Positions 7,131 through 14,262 of a stretch of 18,066 nucleotides of DNA are shown piece by piece. Source of the stretch: Actinomycetes bacterium (GTDB lineage: Bacteria; Actinomycetota; Actinomycetes; Actinomycetales; Cellulomonadaceae); NCBI GenBank assembly GCA_023389545.1, contig JAEWEI010000410.1, forward strand, positions 1-18,066, in the 5' to 3' direction. The translations under genes were made by a program, and so were the position numbers. Below the pieces are notes generated by a model that was not told the DNA's origin, ran no database searches, and saw only the letters and a program-made list of their open reading frames with translations. The first letter of the stretch is position 1, and each line of letters starts with the position of its first letter.

Positions 7131-8135
7131 ATGGCACGCACAGAGGACCCGCGCACCGCACCTCCGATCCGCTGGGGCATCCTGGGGGCTGGTGGCATCG
7201 CCGGCGTCTTCGCCGACGCGGTCAACGCCCACACCCGCGCGCAGCTCGTCGCCGTCGGCTCCCGCAACCGCGACCGCTCCGAGCGGTTCGCCACCGCGCA
7301 CGGCATCCCGACCACGCACGTCGGCTACCGCGACCTCGTCGAGGACCCGCAGGTGGACGTCGTGTACGTGGCGACCCCCCACTCCGAGCACCGCGAGCAC
7401 GCGCTGCTGGCCATTGCCGCCGGCAAGCACGTGCTCGTCGAGAAGGCGTTCACCCGCAACACCGCCGAGGCCGAAGAGGTCTTCGCTGCGGCGCGCAAGG
7501 CCGGGGTCTTCGTGATGGAGGCGATGTGGACGCGGTTCCTGCCGCACATCGCCGCGCTGCACCAGGTGGTCGACGCAGGCGAGATCGGCGAGATCGTCAA
7601 CCTCACCGCCGACCACGGCCAGTTCTTCCCGTTCAACCCGGCCAGCCGGCTGTTCGACCCGGCGCTCGCGGGCGGCGCGCTGCTCGACCTCGGGGTGTAC
7701 CCGGTGTCCTTCGCGCACGACTTCCTCGGCGCCCCTGAGTCGGTGAACGCCGTCGGCGCGCTCACCGAGACAGGCGTGGACGGCCAGGTGTCGATGGCGC
7801 TCACCTACCCGGGCGGTGTGCAGGCGACGCTGACCACCACGCTGTGGGCCAAGACGCCCACCACCGCGACGATCTCTGGCACCGAGGGCTTCGTCGAGGT
7901 CGCCGGCTCCTTCTACGCGCCGACATCGTTCCGGGTGGTCCGCCGGGACGGCCGGGTGTGGACGTTCGACCTGCCCGCCACCAAGGGGCTGCAGTACGAG
8001 GCAGCCGAGGTGTCGCGGCGGATCGCGGCCGGCGACGTCGAGAGCCCGCTGCTCACCTGGGACGACACCCTCGCGGTGATGCGGACCCTCGACGAGGTCC
8101 GCGCCCAGGTCGGGGTCACGTACCCGGGGGAGTGA
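7131..8135 (+). CDS. Gfo/Idh/MocA-family NAD(P)-dependent oxidoreductase
   Basis: This 334-residue enzyme has the N-terminal Rossmann fold with the dinucleotide motif GILGAGGIAG at residues 16-25. The conserved active-site lysine is in the form VLVEKAF (K105), a variant of the family's EKP motif. The C-terminal alpha/beta domain includes GGALLDLGVYP (D186, Y190), typical of the dihydrodiol-dehydrogenase-like or glucose-fructose-oxidoreductase-like branch. Members oxidise or reduce sugars, inositols or related diols; the exact substrate is unknown. The ATG at 7131 is preferred over the TTG at 7122 because the -10-like box at 7118-7123 would overlap the latter. The divergent partner is a polyol dehydrogenase, which fits a sugar or polyol redox theme. 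The 3' end overlaps the opposite-strand phosphatase gene by 20 bases. Confidence 0.9.
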   Translation: MARTEDPRTAPPIRWGILGAGGIAGVFADAVNAHTRAQLVAVGSRNRDRSERFATAHGIPTTHVGYRDLVEDPQVDVVYVATPHSEHREHALLAIAAGKHVLVEKAFTRNTAEAEEVFAAARKAGVFVMEAMWTRFLPHIAALHQVVDAGEIGEIVNLTADHGQFFPFNPASRLFDPALAGGALLDLGVYPVSFAHDFLGAPESVNAVGALTETGVDGQVSMALTYPGGVQATLTTTLWAKTPTTATISGTEGFVEVAGSFYAPTSFRVVRRDGRVWTFDLPATKGLQYEAAEVSRRIAAGDVESPLLTWDDTLAVMRTLDEVRAQVGVTYPGE

Positions 8136-9903
8136 CCTCCGCGTCGCCGGGGCACTGGCGGATCTGCACGGCCAGCAGCGCGGTGTCGTCCGACGGCTGA
8201 CCGCCCACCAGCTCGTCGGTGAGGGCGCGGACCAGCTTGTCCGGCGGAAGGTGGCTGAGCCTGCTGGCTGTGGCCGTGAGCGTGTCCAGGCTCTCTTGCA
8301 GCGGGCGGCCGCGGCGCTCCACCAGGCCGTCCGTGTGCAGCAGCAGGGTGTCGCCCGCCAGGAGCCCATGCTCGTGGTCGCGCCGCGCGCGCTGCGGGTT
8401 GATGCCCAGCAGCAGGTCGTTGGCGCCGTGGCCGCCGAGCGCCCAGGCGCCCTCCCCAGGGCGCACCACCACGGGCGGCGGGTGGCCCGCGCTCGACCAC
8501 TGCAGTCGGTAACCGCCGTCGACCCTGTCGATGCGGCCGGCCAGCGCCGTCGCGATGGTGCCCAGGCCCAGCCCCTTGATGGCATGGTCGAGCCGCGCGA
8601 GCCAGGTCGAGGGCAGGTCAGGGCGGTCCCACGCGAACGCCCGCAGTGTGGACCGGAGTTGGCCCATGCGCGCCGCCGCGTCCATGTCGTGGCCCGTGAC
8701 GTCCCCCACCATCACGGCCACCGAGCCGCCCGGAAGCACCACGGCGTCGTACCAGTCGCCGCCCACCCGGTCCGCCCGGCCGGCGGGCAGGTAGTTCGCG
8801 GCCATCGCCAGGTGCTCGGGCTGCGGCAGGGCGGTGAGCATCGCATCTTGCAGCGTGCGGGCGACGTCGCGGCGCTCCTCGAGGAGCTGCGCGCGCTCCA
8901 GGGCCTGCGCGGTGTACGCGGCCAGTGCCGTCTTGATGGTGCGGTTGTCGTTGTCGAAGGTGCGCTCATGCAGCCAGCCGATGCCGAGCACCCCGATCAG
9001 CCGCTGCTGGGACACGAGGGGCAGGAAGGCGCGAGCCTCGCCCATGAAGTCCATCTGCCCCACCAGCGGGAAGTCGGCGAGCAGCGACGCCCGGTCGCCG
9101 TAGAACAGCGGCGTGCGGGTGCGCGCGACGTGCGAGATGGGCCGATCGTCGGTGATCCGCGCCCGCCGCCACCGCTCGACGTCGTCGCCGGTGAAGGCCT
9201 CCATCGACACGTACGACAGGCCCTTGCCGTCGCGGTCGAGCGCGGCGAGCCCGGTGAACGCCGTGCCCAGCCCGGTCGCGGCGACCCGGGCGGCGGTGCG
9301 GGCCACATCCCGCACCGTCAGCGCGTCCTGGAACGCGTCGCTCAGCAGGAGCAGCAGCCCGCTCTGCCGGTAGGAGCGGGTGGCCTGCTGCTGTGCGCGC
9401 CGCGCGCGCTCGCGCTCGCCGCGCAGCCGCAGCTCGGCGCTGCACGCCTCGGCCAGGTCGAGCAGCACCGCGAGGTCGTCCTCTGACCACTCGCGCGGCA
9501 CGACGTCGAGCGCGCACAGGGCGCCCACCACCTGGTCGCGCTCGTCGACGATCGGGTAGCCGGCGTAGGCGACGAAGCCCAGCTCGCGGACCGCGCCGCT
9601 GTCCCGCAGCCGGGGGTCGAGTCGGGCGTCCGGCGTGATCAGCGGGGCAGCGTCCACCACCACGTGCTGGCAGACGGACAGCGCCAACGGAAGCGCGCGC
9701 GAGTCGTCCAGGTCCGGGGGGAGGCCCACGGCGCCGGGGATGACCTGGCCTTCTTGGGAGATCAGCGAGGCGAGGACGACGGGGGCGTCGAGCTGGCGAT
9801 GGGCCAGACGGCAGAAGCGTTCGAAGGCCTCGTCGGCCTGGGCGGGGAGGGAAGCGGAGACCGGCAGCGCACGGCTGTCCTCGGCGCGCGGCGTGATGGT
9901 CAC
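8116..9903 (-). CDS. GAF-GAF-SpoIIE (PP2C-type) serine phosphatase
   Basis: The 595-residue protein is soluble, with no signal peptide or membrane segment. It has a first GAF domain (about 25-155), a second GAF domain (about 185-340) and a C-terminal SpoIIE/RsbU-type phosphatase domain (about 365-580). Metal-binding motifs of the phosphatase are clear: GGDWYD (381-386), GDVTGHD (400-406), TDGLVE (524-529) and SDDTALL (571-577). Such enzymes usually dephosphorylate an anti-sigma-factor antagonist in response to a signal sensed by the GAF domains. No antagonist, kinase or sigma factor gene is nearby, so its partner must be elsewhere. The start is a GTG at 9903, the first good in-frame initiator; no strong ribosome-binding site is visible. 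It is divergent from tmk with only 57 bases between the starts. Its 3' end overlaps the oxidoreductase gene tail-to-tail. Confidence 0.93.
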   Translation of the reverse strand: MTITPRAEDSRALPVSASLPAQADEAFERFCRLAHRQLDAPVVLASLISQEGQVIPGAVGLPPDLDDSRALPLALSVCQHVVVDAAPLITPDARLDPRLRDSGAVRELGFVAYAGYPIVDERDQVVGALCALDVVPREWSEDDLAVLLDLAEACSAELRLRGERERARRAQQQATRSYRQSGLLLLLSDAFQDALTVRDVARTAARVAATGLGTAFTGLAALDRDGKGLSYVSMEAFTGDDVERWRRARITDDRPISHVARTRTPLFYGDRASLLADFPLVGQMDFMGEARAFLPLVSQQRLIGVLGIGWLHERTFDNDNRTIKTALAAYTAQALERAQLLEERRDVARTLQDAMLTALPQPEHLAMAANYLPAGRADRVGGDWYDAVVLPGGSVAVMVGDVTGHDMDAAARMGQLRSTLRAFAWDRPDLPSTWLARLDHAIKGLGLGTIATALAGRIDRVDGGYRLQWSSAGHPPPVVVRPGEGAWALGGHGANDLLLGINPQRARRDHEHGLLAGDTLLLHTDGLVERRGRPLQESLDTLTATASRLSHLPPDKLVRALTDELVGGQPSDDTALLAVQIRQCPGDAEVTPPGT

Positions 9904-9947
9904 GGGACAGTGTGGCAGGTGCGGGCGGCCACGTCAGCCATCGCGGA

Positions 9948-9953
9948 TACTCT
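9948..9953 (+). promoter_or_regulatory. -10-like box of tmk
   Basis: TACTCT ends seven bases before the GTG start at 9961, the spacing expected if the transcript begins at the start codon. No convincing -35 box or Shine-Dalgarno sequence is present in the 57-base gap to the divergent phosphatase gene. Confidence 0.4.
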
Positions 9954-9960
9954 GGCCCGC

Positions 9961-10608
9961 GTGACCTCGACCTTCCCCGCCTCCCCGACGGCCCCCGGGG
10001 TGTTCGTCTCCTTCGAGGGCGGGGATGGCGCCGGCAAGTCCACGCAGTCCCGTCTGCTCGGGGAATGGGTGCAGGCCCGCGGGCGCGAGGTGGTCCTCAC
10101 CCGGGAGCCCGGCGGCACCGCCCTGGGCCACCTCCTGCGGGACGCGGTGCTGCACGGAGACCACGTCGACCCCCGCACCGAGGCCCTGCTCTACGCGGCC
10201 GACCGCGCGCACCACGTGCACTCCCTGGTCCGCCCTGCGCTCGATCGGGGGGCTGTGGTCATCACCGACCGCTACCTCGACTCCTCGGTGGCGTACCAGG
10301 GCAGCGGCCGCGACCTGGGCGCCCAGGAGGTCGAGGACCTCTCGCTGTGGGCCACCCACGGGCTGATGCCCGCGCTGACTGTGCTGCTCGACCTGGACCC
10401 GGTGCTGGGCCGCTCCCGTCTGACAGGGGACCCTGACCGTCTGGAGCGCGCGGGCGACGACTTCCACCGCCGCACCCGCCAGGCGTTCCTGGACCGCGCC
10501 GCCGCCGAGCCCGCGCGGTGGCTCGTGCTCGACGCGACCCGCCCCGTCAACGAGATCGCGGCTCGGGTGCGGGAGCGCATGGCCGCACTGCTGGAGCGCG
10601 CCTCATGA
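9961..10608 (+). CDS. tmk: Thymidylate kinase
   Basis: Thymidylate kinase phosphorylates dTMP to dTDP with ATP, an essential step in DNA precursor supply. The 215-residue protein has the P-loop GGDGAGKST at residues 20-28, the REPGG motif (48-52) that contacts the nucleotide, and the DRYLDSS motif beginning at D103. An Arg-rich lid follows around residue 166 (DDFHRRTR). I chose the GTG at 9961 because it gives a normal N-terminus just before the first strand and follows a -10-like box. The stop overlaps the ATG of holB as ATGA. This tmk-holB coupling is widespread in Actinomycetota. Confidence 0.96.
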   Translation: MTSTFPASPTAPGVFVSFEGGDGAGKSTQSRLLGEWVQARGREVVLTREPGGTALGHLLRDAVLHGDHVDPRTEALLYAADRAHHVHSLVRPALDRGAVVITDRYLDSSVAYQGSGRDLGAQEVEDLSLWATHGLMPALTVLLDLDPVLGRSRLTGDPDRLERAGDDFHRRTRQAFLDRAAAEPARWLVLDATRPVNEIAARVRERMAALLERAS

Positions 10609-11783
10609 CGGGCTGGGAGACCGCCACCCCCGTCACACCCGGGGCCGGGGCGACGGTCTGGGACGACGTCGTCGGGCAGGAGCCCGCCATCGAGGTGCTG
10701 CGCGGCGCCGCTGAGGACCCGGCGCAGATGACGCACGCGTGGCTCATCACAGGCCCGCCCGGATCGGGCCGGTCCAACGCCGCGCGCGCGTTCGCCGCCG
10801 CCCTGCAGGACCCGAGCGGCGACGTCACCTCGCACGCGTGCGCCACGGCGCTGGCCGGAACCCACCCCGACGTGACGGTCGTCGCGACCGAGGGCGTGCA
10901 GATCCGCGCGGAGACGGCACGGCCCCTCGTCGAGCTCGCCCAGCGGTCCCCGTCGCAGGGGCGCTGGCGGGTCATCATCATCGAGGACGCCGACCGGCTC
11001 AACGAGACCAGCGGCAACGTGCTGCTCAAGGCCATCGAGGAGCCGCCGCCACGCACCGTGTGGCTGTTGTGCGCGCCCAGCCCGCAGGACGTGCTGGTGA
11101 CCATCCGCTCCCGCAGCCGCTCCGTGCCGCTGCGGGTGCCGCCAGTAGACGCCGTGGCCGAGCTGCTGGTCCGCCGCGACGGCATCGACCCCGCGGTGGC
11201 GGCTGTCGTGGCGCGCGCCGCGCAGAGCCACGTCGGGGTGGCCCGCCGGCTCGCCCGCGACCCCGAGGCACGGGCGCGCCGTGCCAAGGTGCTGTCCATC
11301 CCGCCGCGTGTCCGGGGCGTCGGCGACGCCGTGCTGGCCGCGGGAGAGCTCGTGGAGACCGCACAGGCCGACGCGAAGGCCGCCACCGAGGACAGGGACG
11401 CCGCCGAGCGGGCCGCCCTGCTGCGCTCCATGGGCGCCGAGGGCGCGGCGACCATCCCCCCGGCGTTGCGCGCCCAGATCCGCCTGCTCGAAGAGGAGCA
11501 GAAGCGCCGGGCCACCCGCGCGCAACGCGATGTGCTCGACCGCGCGATGATCGACCTGCTCTCGCTGTACCGGGACGTCCTGGTGGTGCAGCTCCACGCG
11601 GGGGTCGAGCTGGTCAACCTCGAGCAGCAGGACGACGTGCGGGCCCTCGCCGCCAGCAGCACCCCCGAGCAGACGCTGCGGCGGATGGACGCCATCGGCG
11701 AGGCGCGCACCCGGCTCGCCGGGAACGTCGCGCCACTGCTCGCCGTGGAGGCCATGACCATCGCGCTGCGCCCCCAAGGCTGA
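10605..11783 (+). CDS. holB: DNA polymerase III subunit delta'
   Basis: Delta' is part of the clamp-loader complex that places the sliding clamp on DNA. The 392-residue protein has the AAA+ fold: a degenerate P-loop GPPGSGRS at 50-57 with Arg in place of the usual Lys, IIEDAD near 125-130, and a C-terminal collar region with an Arg/Glu-rich helix around residues 280-310. Delta' often does not bind ATP, so the altered P-loop is acceptable. The usual four-cysteine zinc module after the P-loop helix is largely missing: between residues 68 and 86 I see only C79. The conserved SRC motif reads SRS near residue 169. The ATG overlaps the tmk stop, indicating coupled translation. Confidence 0.93.
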   Translation: MTGWETATPVTPGAGATVWDDVVGQEPAIEVLRGAAEDPAQMTHAWLITGPPGSGRSNAARAFAAALQDPSGDVTSHACATALAGTHPDVTVVATEGVQIRAETARPLVELAQRSPSQGRWRVIIIEDADRLNETSGNVLLKAIEEPPPRTVWLLCAPSPQDVLVTIRSRSRSVPLRVPPVDAVAELLVRRDGIDPAVAAVVARAAQSHVGVARRLARDPEARARRAKVLSIPPRVRGVGDAVLAAGELVETAQADAKAATEDRDAAERAALLRSMGAEGAATIPPALRAQIRLLEEEQKRRATRAQRDVLDRAMIDLLSLYRDVLVVQLHAGVELVNLEQQDDVRALAASSTPEQTLRRMDAIGEARTRLAGNVAPLLAVEAMTIALRPQG

Positions 11784-11793
11784 CAGCGCGAGC

Positions 11794-11808
11794 CCCGTCG
11801 TGGACGGG
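11794..11808. terminator. Short hairpin after holB
   Basis: CCCGTC (11794-11799) and GACGGG (11803-11808) form a perfect 6-bp stem with a three-base loop, starting 11 bases after the holB stop. There is no T-run. It may end the tmk-holB transcript ahead of the next gene's own promoter. Confidence 0.35.
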
Positions 11809-11832
11809 CGTGGCTGGGCGGTCGATCCCGCT

Positions 11833-11838
11833 TAGGGT
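11833..11838 (+). promoter_or_regulatory. -10-like box of the lipoprotein hydrolase gene
   Basis: TAGGGT ends six bases before the GTG at 11845, and there is no Shine-Dalgarno sequence, so this looks like a leaderless start. The -35 region is not recognisable. Confidence 0.45.
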
Positions 11839-11844
11839 GGTGCA

Positions 11845-13428
11845 GTGCCTCTCACTCGCCGTGACCTGCGCCGTCCCACGTCCACCCGCCCGCAGGCCCC
11901 CGACCACCGTCGCGCCCGCGTGTGGAGTGCCGTCGCCGTGGCGGCCGTCGGCGCGCTCGCCCTCGCCGGATGCACCAGCCCCAAGCACCAGACGGAGCGC
12001 GATGAGCGCCCGTCGATCACCCACGACGTGCCCGCGGAGCTGAGCCGCTTCTACGAGCAGCAGGTGGAGTGGACGGCGTGCGACGACCTCGAGTGCGCCA
12101 CCGTCGAGGTGCCGCTCGATTGGGACGACCCCGAGGGGGACGTCATCGAGCTCGCCGTCAACCGGTCGACCGCCACCGGCCCCGACGTGCTGGGATCGTT
12201 GCTGATCAACCCCGGCGGTCCCGGAGGGTCCGGGGTGGACGCCCTCGAGACGGTGGTGCTGAGCCGTGCCGGCAAGCAGGTCATCGAGAGTTACGACATC
12301 GTCGGATTCGACCCTCGCGGCGTCTCCCGCTCCCAGCCCATCACCTGCGTGGACGGCGCGGAGATGGACAAGATCGTCTCCGCCGACCCGGACTACAGCA
12401 CCGAGGCCGGGGTGGCGGCCGCCGAACAGGCCTTCGGCGACGTCGGGAAGGCATGCCTGGAGAACACGGGCGCCCTGCTGGAGCACGTCGACACCGTCAG
12501 CGCCGCCCGGGACATGGATGTGCTGCGGGCCGTGCTCGGCGACGAGAAGCTCGCCTACCTCGGGTACTCCTACGGCACCCAGCTCGGCGCGACCTACGCC
12601 GCGCTGTACCCCGAGAACGTGGGACGCATGGTGCTCGACGGCGCCCTGGACCCCACCCTCAGCGCCGACGACCTCGCCAAGGGGCAGGCCGTCGGCTTCG
12701 AGTCCGCCCTGCGCGCCTACGTGGAGGACTGCCAGACGGGCTCCAACTGCCCGCTGACCGGCTCCGTGGACGATGGCATGGCCCAGGTGAAGAAGATCCT
12801 CGACCGGGCCCGCCGCAGCCCCCTGCCCACCGGCGACCCCGACCGGCCGCTCACCGGCAGCCTCGCGTTCTCTGGGGTGGCCGTGAGCCTGTACGCCCCC
12901 GACTGGTGGCCCGCGCTCACCCAGGGCCTGCGCGGGGCGCTGCGCAACGACGGCACCATGCTGCTGACCCTCTCCGACGCCTACTACGAACGCCAGGCGG
13001 ACGGCACGTACGCGTCGAACTCCACCGAGGCGTTCTGGGCCATCAACTGCGCCGACGACCGCTCCCCATCCGACCTGGAGTCCATGCAGGCCTCCGCCGA
13101 GGACATCCAGGCCGCGGCCCCCACCGTCGGCTACCACTTCTCCTACGGCGGCGTCGTCTGCGCGCAATGGCCCGTGCCCGAGGCCGGGGGCCTGGACTCC
13201 TACTCTGCCGAGGGCGCCGCGCCCATCCTGGTGATCGGCACCACCAACGACCCCGCCACCCCCTACGCGTGGGCGGAGTCGCTCGCCGAGCTGCTGTCCT
13301 CCGGCGTGCTGCTCACCTACGAGGGGGAGGGGCACACCGCCTACGGCCGCTCCAACGAGTGCGTCGACGACGCGGTGGACACCTACCTGCTGACCGGCGA
13401 GGCGCCCGAGGACGGGACCCGCTGCTGA
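11845..13428 (+). CDS. Secreted lipoprotein alpha/beta-hydrolase, TAP-like (tripeptidyl aminopeptidase family)
   Basis: The 527-residue protein begins with a basic N-region, a hydrophobic stretch (about 27-42) and a lipobox LAGC with the lipid-anchored cysteine at C43, so it should be exported and tethered to the outer face of the membrane. The mature part is an alpha/beta-hydrolase of the actinobacterial TAP-like family. It has an oxyanion-region motif NPGGPGGSG (122-130), the nucleophile elbow GYSYG with S242, and D469 and H497 in the C-terminal TAP-like segment completing a likely Ser-Asp-His triad. Relatives, such as the Streptomyces Slp proteins and mycobacterial Hip1, cleave tripeptides or other peptides. 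A long N-region of about 26 residues with two Arg pairs precedes the hydrophobic core. The GTG start follows a -10-like box. A strong hairpin overlaps the stop codon. Peptide specificity is inferred from the family only. Confidence 0.92.
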   Translation: MPLTRRDLRRPTSTRPQAPDHRRARVWSAVAVAAVGALALAGCTSPKHQTERDERPSITHDVPAELSRFYEQQVEWTACDDLECATVEVPLDWDDPEGDVIELAVNRSTATGPDVLGSLLINPGGPGGSGVDALETVVLSRAGKQVIESYDIVGFDPRGVSRSQPITCVDGAEMDKIVSADPDYSTEAGVAAAEQAFGDVGKACLENTGALLEHVDTVSAARDMDVLRAVLGDEKLAYLGYSYGTQLGATYAALYPENVGRMVLDGALDPTLSADDLAKGQAVGFESALRAYVEDCQTGSNCPLTGSVDDGMAQVKKILDRARRSPLPTGDPDRPLTGSLAFSGVAVSLYAPDWWPALTQGLRGALRNDGTMLLTLSDAYYERQADGTYASNSTEAFWAINCADDRSPSDLESMQASAEDIQAAAPTVGYHFSYGGVVCAQWPVPEAGGLDSYSAEGAAPILVIGTTNDPATPYAWAESLAELLSSGVLLTYEGEGHTAYGRSNECVDDAVDTYLLTGEAPEDGTRC

Positions 13429-13452
13429 CCCGGCCGCGCGACCCGGGTCAGC
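13424..13452. terminator. Strong hairpin overlapping the hydrolase stop codon
   Basis: GCTGACCCGG (13424-13433) and CCGGGTCAGC (13443-13452) form a perfect 10-bp stem with a nine-base loop. The TGA stop codon of the hydrolase gene (13426-13428) lies inside the 5' arm. No T-run follows, so it resembles the T-less hairpin terminators common in Actinomycetota. It separates the hydrolase gene from the tRNA promoter. Confidence 0.6.
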
Positions 13453-13490
13453 CGCTCGGAGGGCACTGACCAGCGCCGCCGCCGCCCGCT

Positions 13491-13520
13491 TTGGAGACTG
13501 GCCCCTCAGTTAGGTACAGT
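13491..13520 (+). promoter_or_regulatory. Promoter of the tRNA-Thr gene
   Basis: TTGGAG (13491-13496) and TACAGT (13515-13520) are good -35 and -10 boxes 18 bases apart. The start would fall around 13527, leaving a short 5' leader before the mature tRNA at 13556. This is the most standard promoter in the window. Confidence 0.65.
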
Positions 13521-13555
13521 AGGCGCGCTCGCCGTGCTCCTCGGAGAACGACGAT

Positions 13556-13631
13556 GCCGCCTTAGCTCAGTCGGTAGAGCGTCTCACTCGTAATGAGAAG
13601 GTCAACAGTTCGATTCTGTTAGGCGGCTCCA
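13556..13631 (+). tRNA. tRNA-Thr (anticodon CGT)
   Basis: The sequence folds into a full cloverleaf: acceptor stem GCCGCCT/AGGCGGC, D-stem GCTC/GAGC, anticodon stem TCTCA/TGAGA with loop CTCGTAA, and T-arm AACAG-TTCGATT-CTGTT. The anticodon CGT reads the threonine codon ACG. The discriminator is T (13628) and the CCA tail is encoded at 13629-13631. Its own promoter lies upstream and an intrinsic terminator follows. Bacterial tRNA 3' ends are common integration sites, which matters because a DNA-modification gene cluster follows directly. Confidence 0.97.
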
Positions 13632-13650
13632 ACAAGACAGCAGGTCAGAC

Positions 13651-13670
13651 GCCCCTTCGGGGGCCTCTTT
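13651..13670 (+). terminator. Intrinsic terminator of tRNA-Thr
   Basis: GCCCC-TTCG-GGGGC (13651-13664) is a perfect stem with a stable TTCG tetraloop, followed by the T-rich CTCTTTCT tract. It is the only clear canonical Rho-independent terminator in the window, 20 bases after the tRNA 3' end. Confidence 0.85.
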
Positions 13671-13723
13671 CTGTGTCTGGCCACGGAGGCGCCCGAGGAG
13701 CCAGGAGCCCGTGGAGCCCGGGG

Positions 13724-14170
13724 CTACGACTTCTCGTTCGGCGGTGAAGCGGCCGCCGAACGGACAGCGGCCTCGACGGCGTTCGCGACAGCAGCCGGGT
13801 CGTCGTGCTCCCAGAAGCGCATGACCGTCCACCCCGCGGCGGCGAGCTGCGCGTCGGTGTCGAGGTCTCGGGCGCGGTTCCGGGCGACCTTCTGGGACCA
13901 ATAGGTGACGTGCGTGGCGGGCAGCCGGTGGTGCTCGGGGCAGCCGTGCCAGTAGCAGCCGTCGACGAAGACGGCGATCCTGGCCCGGCTGAAGACGAGG
14001 TCGGCGGTGCGGCGCAGGCCCGGCAGTGGGCGGGCGGCGACCCGGTAGCGCAGGCCCCGGGCGTGCACCGCGCGGCGCACGGCCAGTTCCGGGACGGTGT
14101 CGCGGGAGCGGTTGCCCTGCATGGACCTCCGGACGGCAGGCGAGCTCGCCCACGAGGCTGCGTCGGTCAC
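13724..14170 (-). CDS. vsr: Vsr-type very-short-patch-repair endonuclease
   Basis: Vsr nicks DNA beside T:G mismatches that arise when 5-methylcytosine deaminates, protecting cells that carry a C5-cytosine methyltransferase. The 148-residue protein has the family's PD-(D/E)XK-like core: GNRSRDTVPELAVRR (19-33), an aspartate in RRTADLVF (D57), and the metal-site motif FVDGCYWHGCPEHH (68-81). Cysteines at 72 and 77 suit the structural zinc, and H75 the active site. Helical ARNRARD and a GWTVMRFWE strand follow. A methyltransferase gene of the matching chemistry lies about 1 kb away, which supports the role. The GTG start at 14170 follows a -10-like box by six bases; a shorter form from the internal ATG (residue 17) would lose part of the conserved opening. 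The gene points toward the tRNA terminator. Confidence 0.93.
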   Translation of the reverse strand: MTDAASWASSPAVRRSMQGNRSRDTVPELAVRRAVHARGLRYRVAARPLPGLRRTADLVFSRARIAVFVDGCYWHGCPEHHRLPATHVTYWSQKVARNRARDLDTDAQLAAAGWTVMRFWEHDDPAAVANAVEAAVRSAAASPPNEKS

Positions 14171-14176
14171 GTCACC

Positions 14177-14205
14177 ACCGTACGACGGGGCGCCGGGGCG
14201 ATCAG
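14177..14205 (-). promoter_or_regulatory. Promoter candidate of the vsr gene (leaderless)
   Basis: Read on the minus strand, TACGGT (14182-14177) ends six bases before the GTG start, and CTGATC (14205-14200), sharing TGA with a -35 consensus, lies 17 bases further upstream. No ribosome-binding site is present. Confidence 0.5.
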
Positions 14206-14250
14206 GGCGTCGAGCACCACGAATCAGCCCCAGGCCCCTGTGTTGATCGC

Positions 14251-14256
14251 TACGGT
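14251..14256 (+). promoter_or_regulatory. -10-like box of the HIRAN-domain gene
   Basis: TACGGT ends six bases before the ATG at 14263. The same hexamer at the same distance serves the divergent vsr gene, so the 92-base gap appears to hold two back-to-back leaderless promoters. No convincing -35 box is seen for this one. Confidence 0.45.
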
Positions 14257-14262
14257 CACCGC

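Noticed and set aside
6678..8585. 635-residue minus-strand open frame across the dehydrogenase, oxidoreductase and phosphatase genes
   Set aside because: It spans three real genes with convincing domains in other frames, and its translation is Arg/Ala-rich without family motifs.
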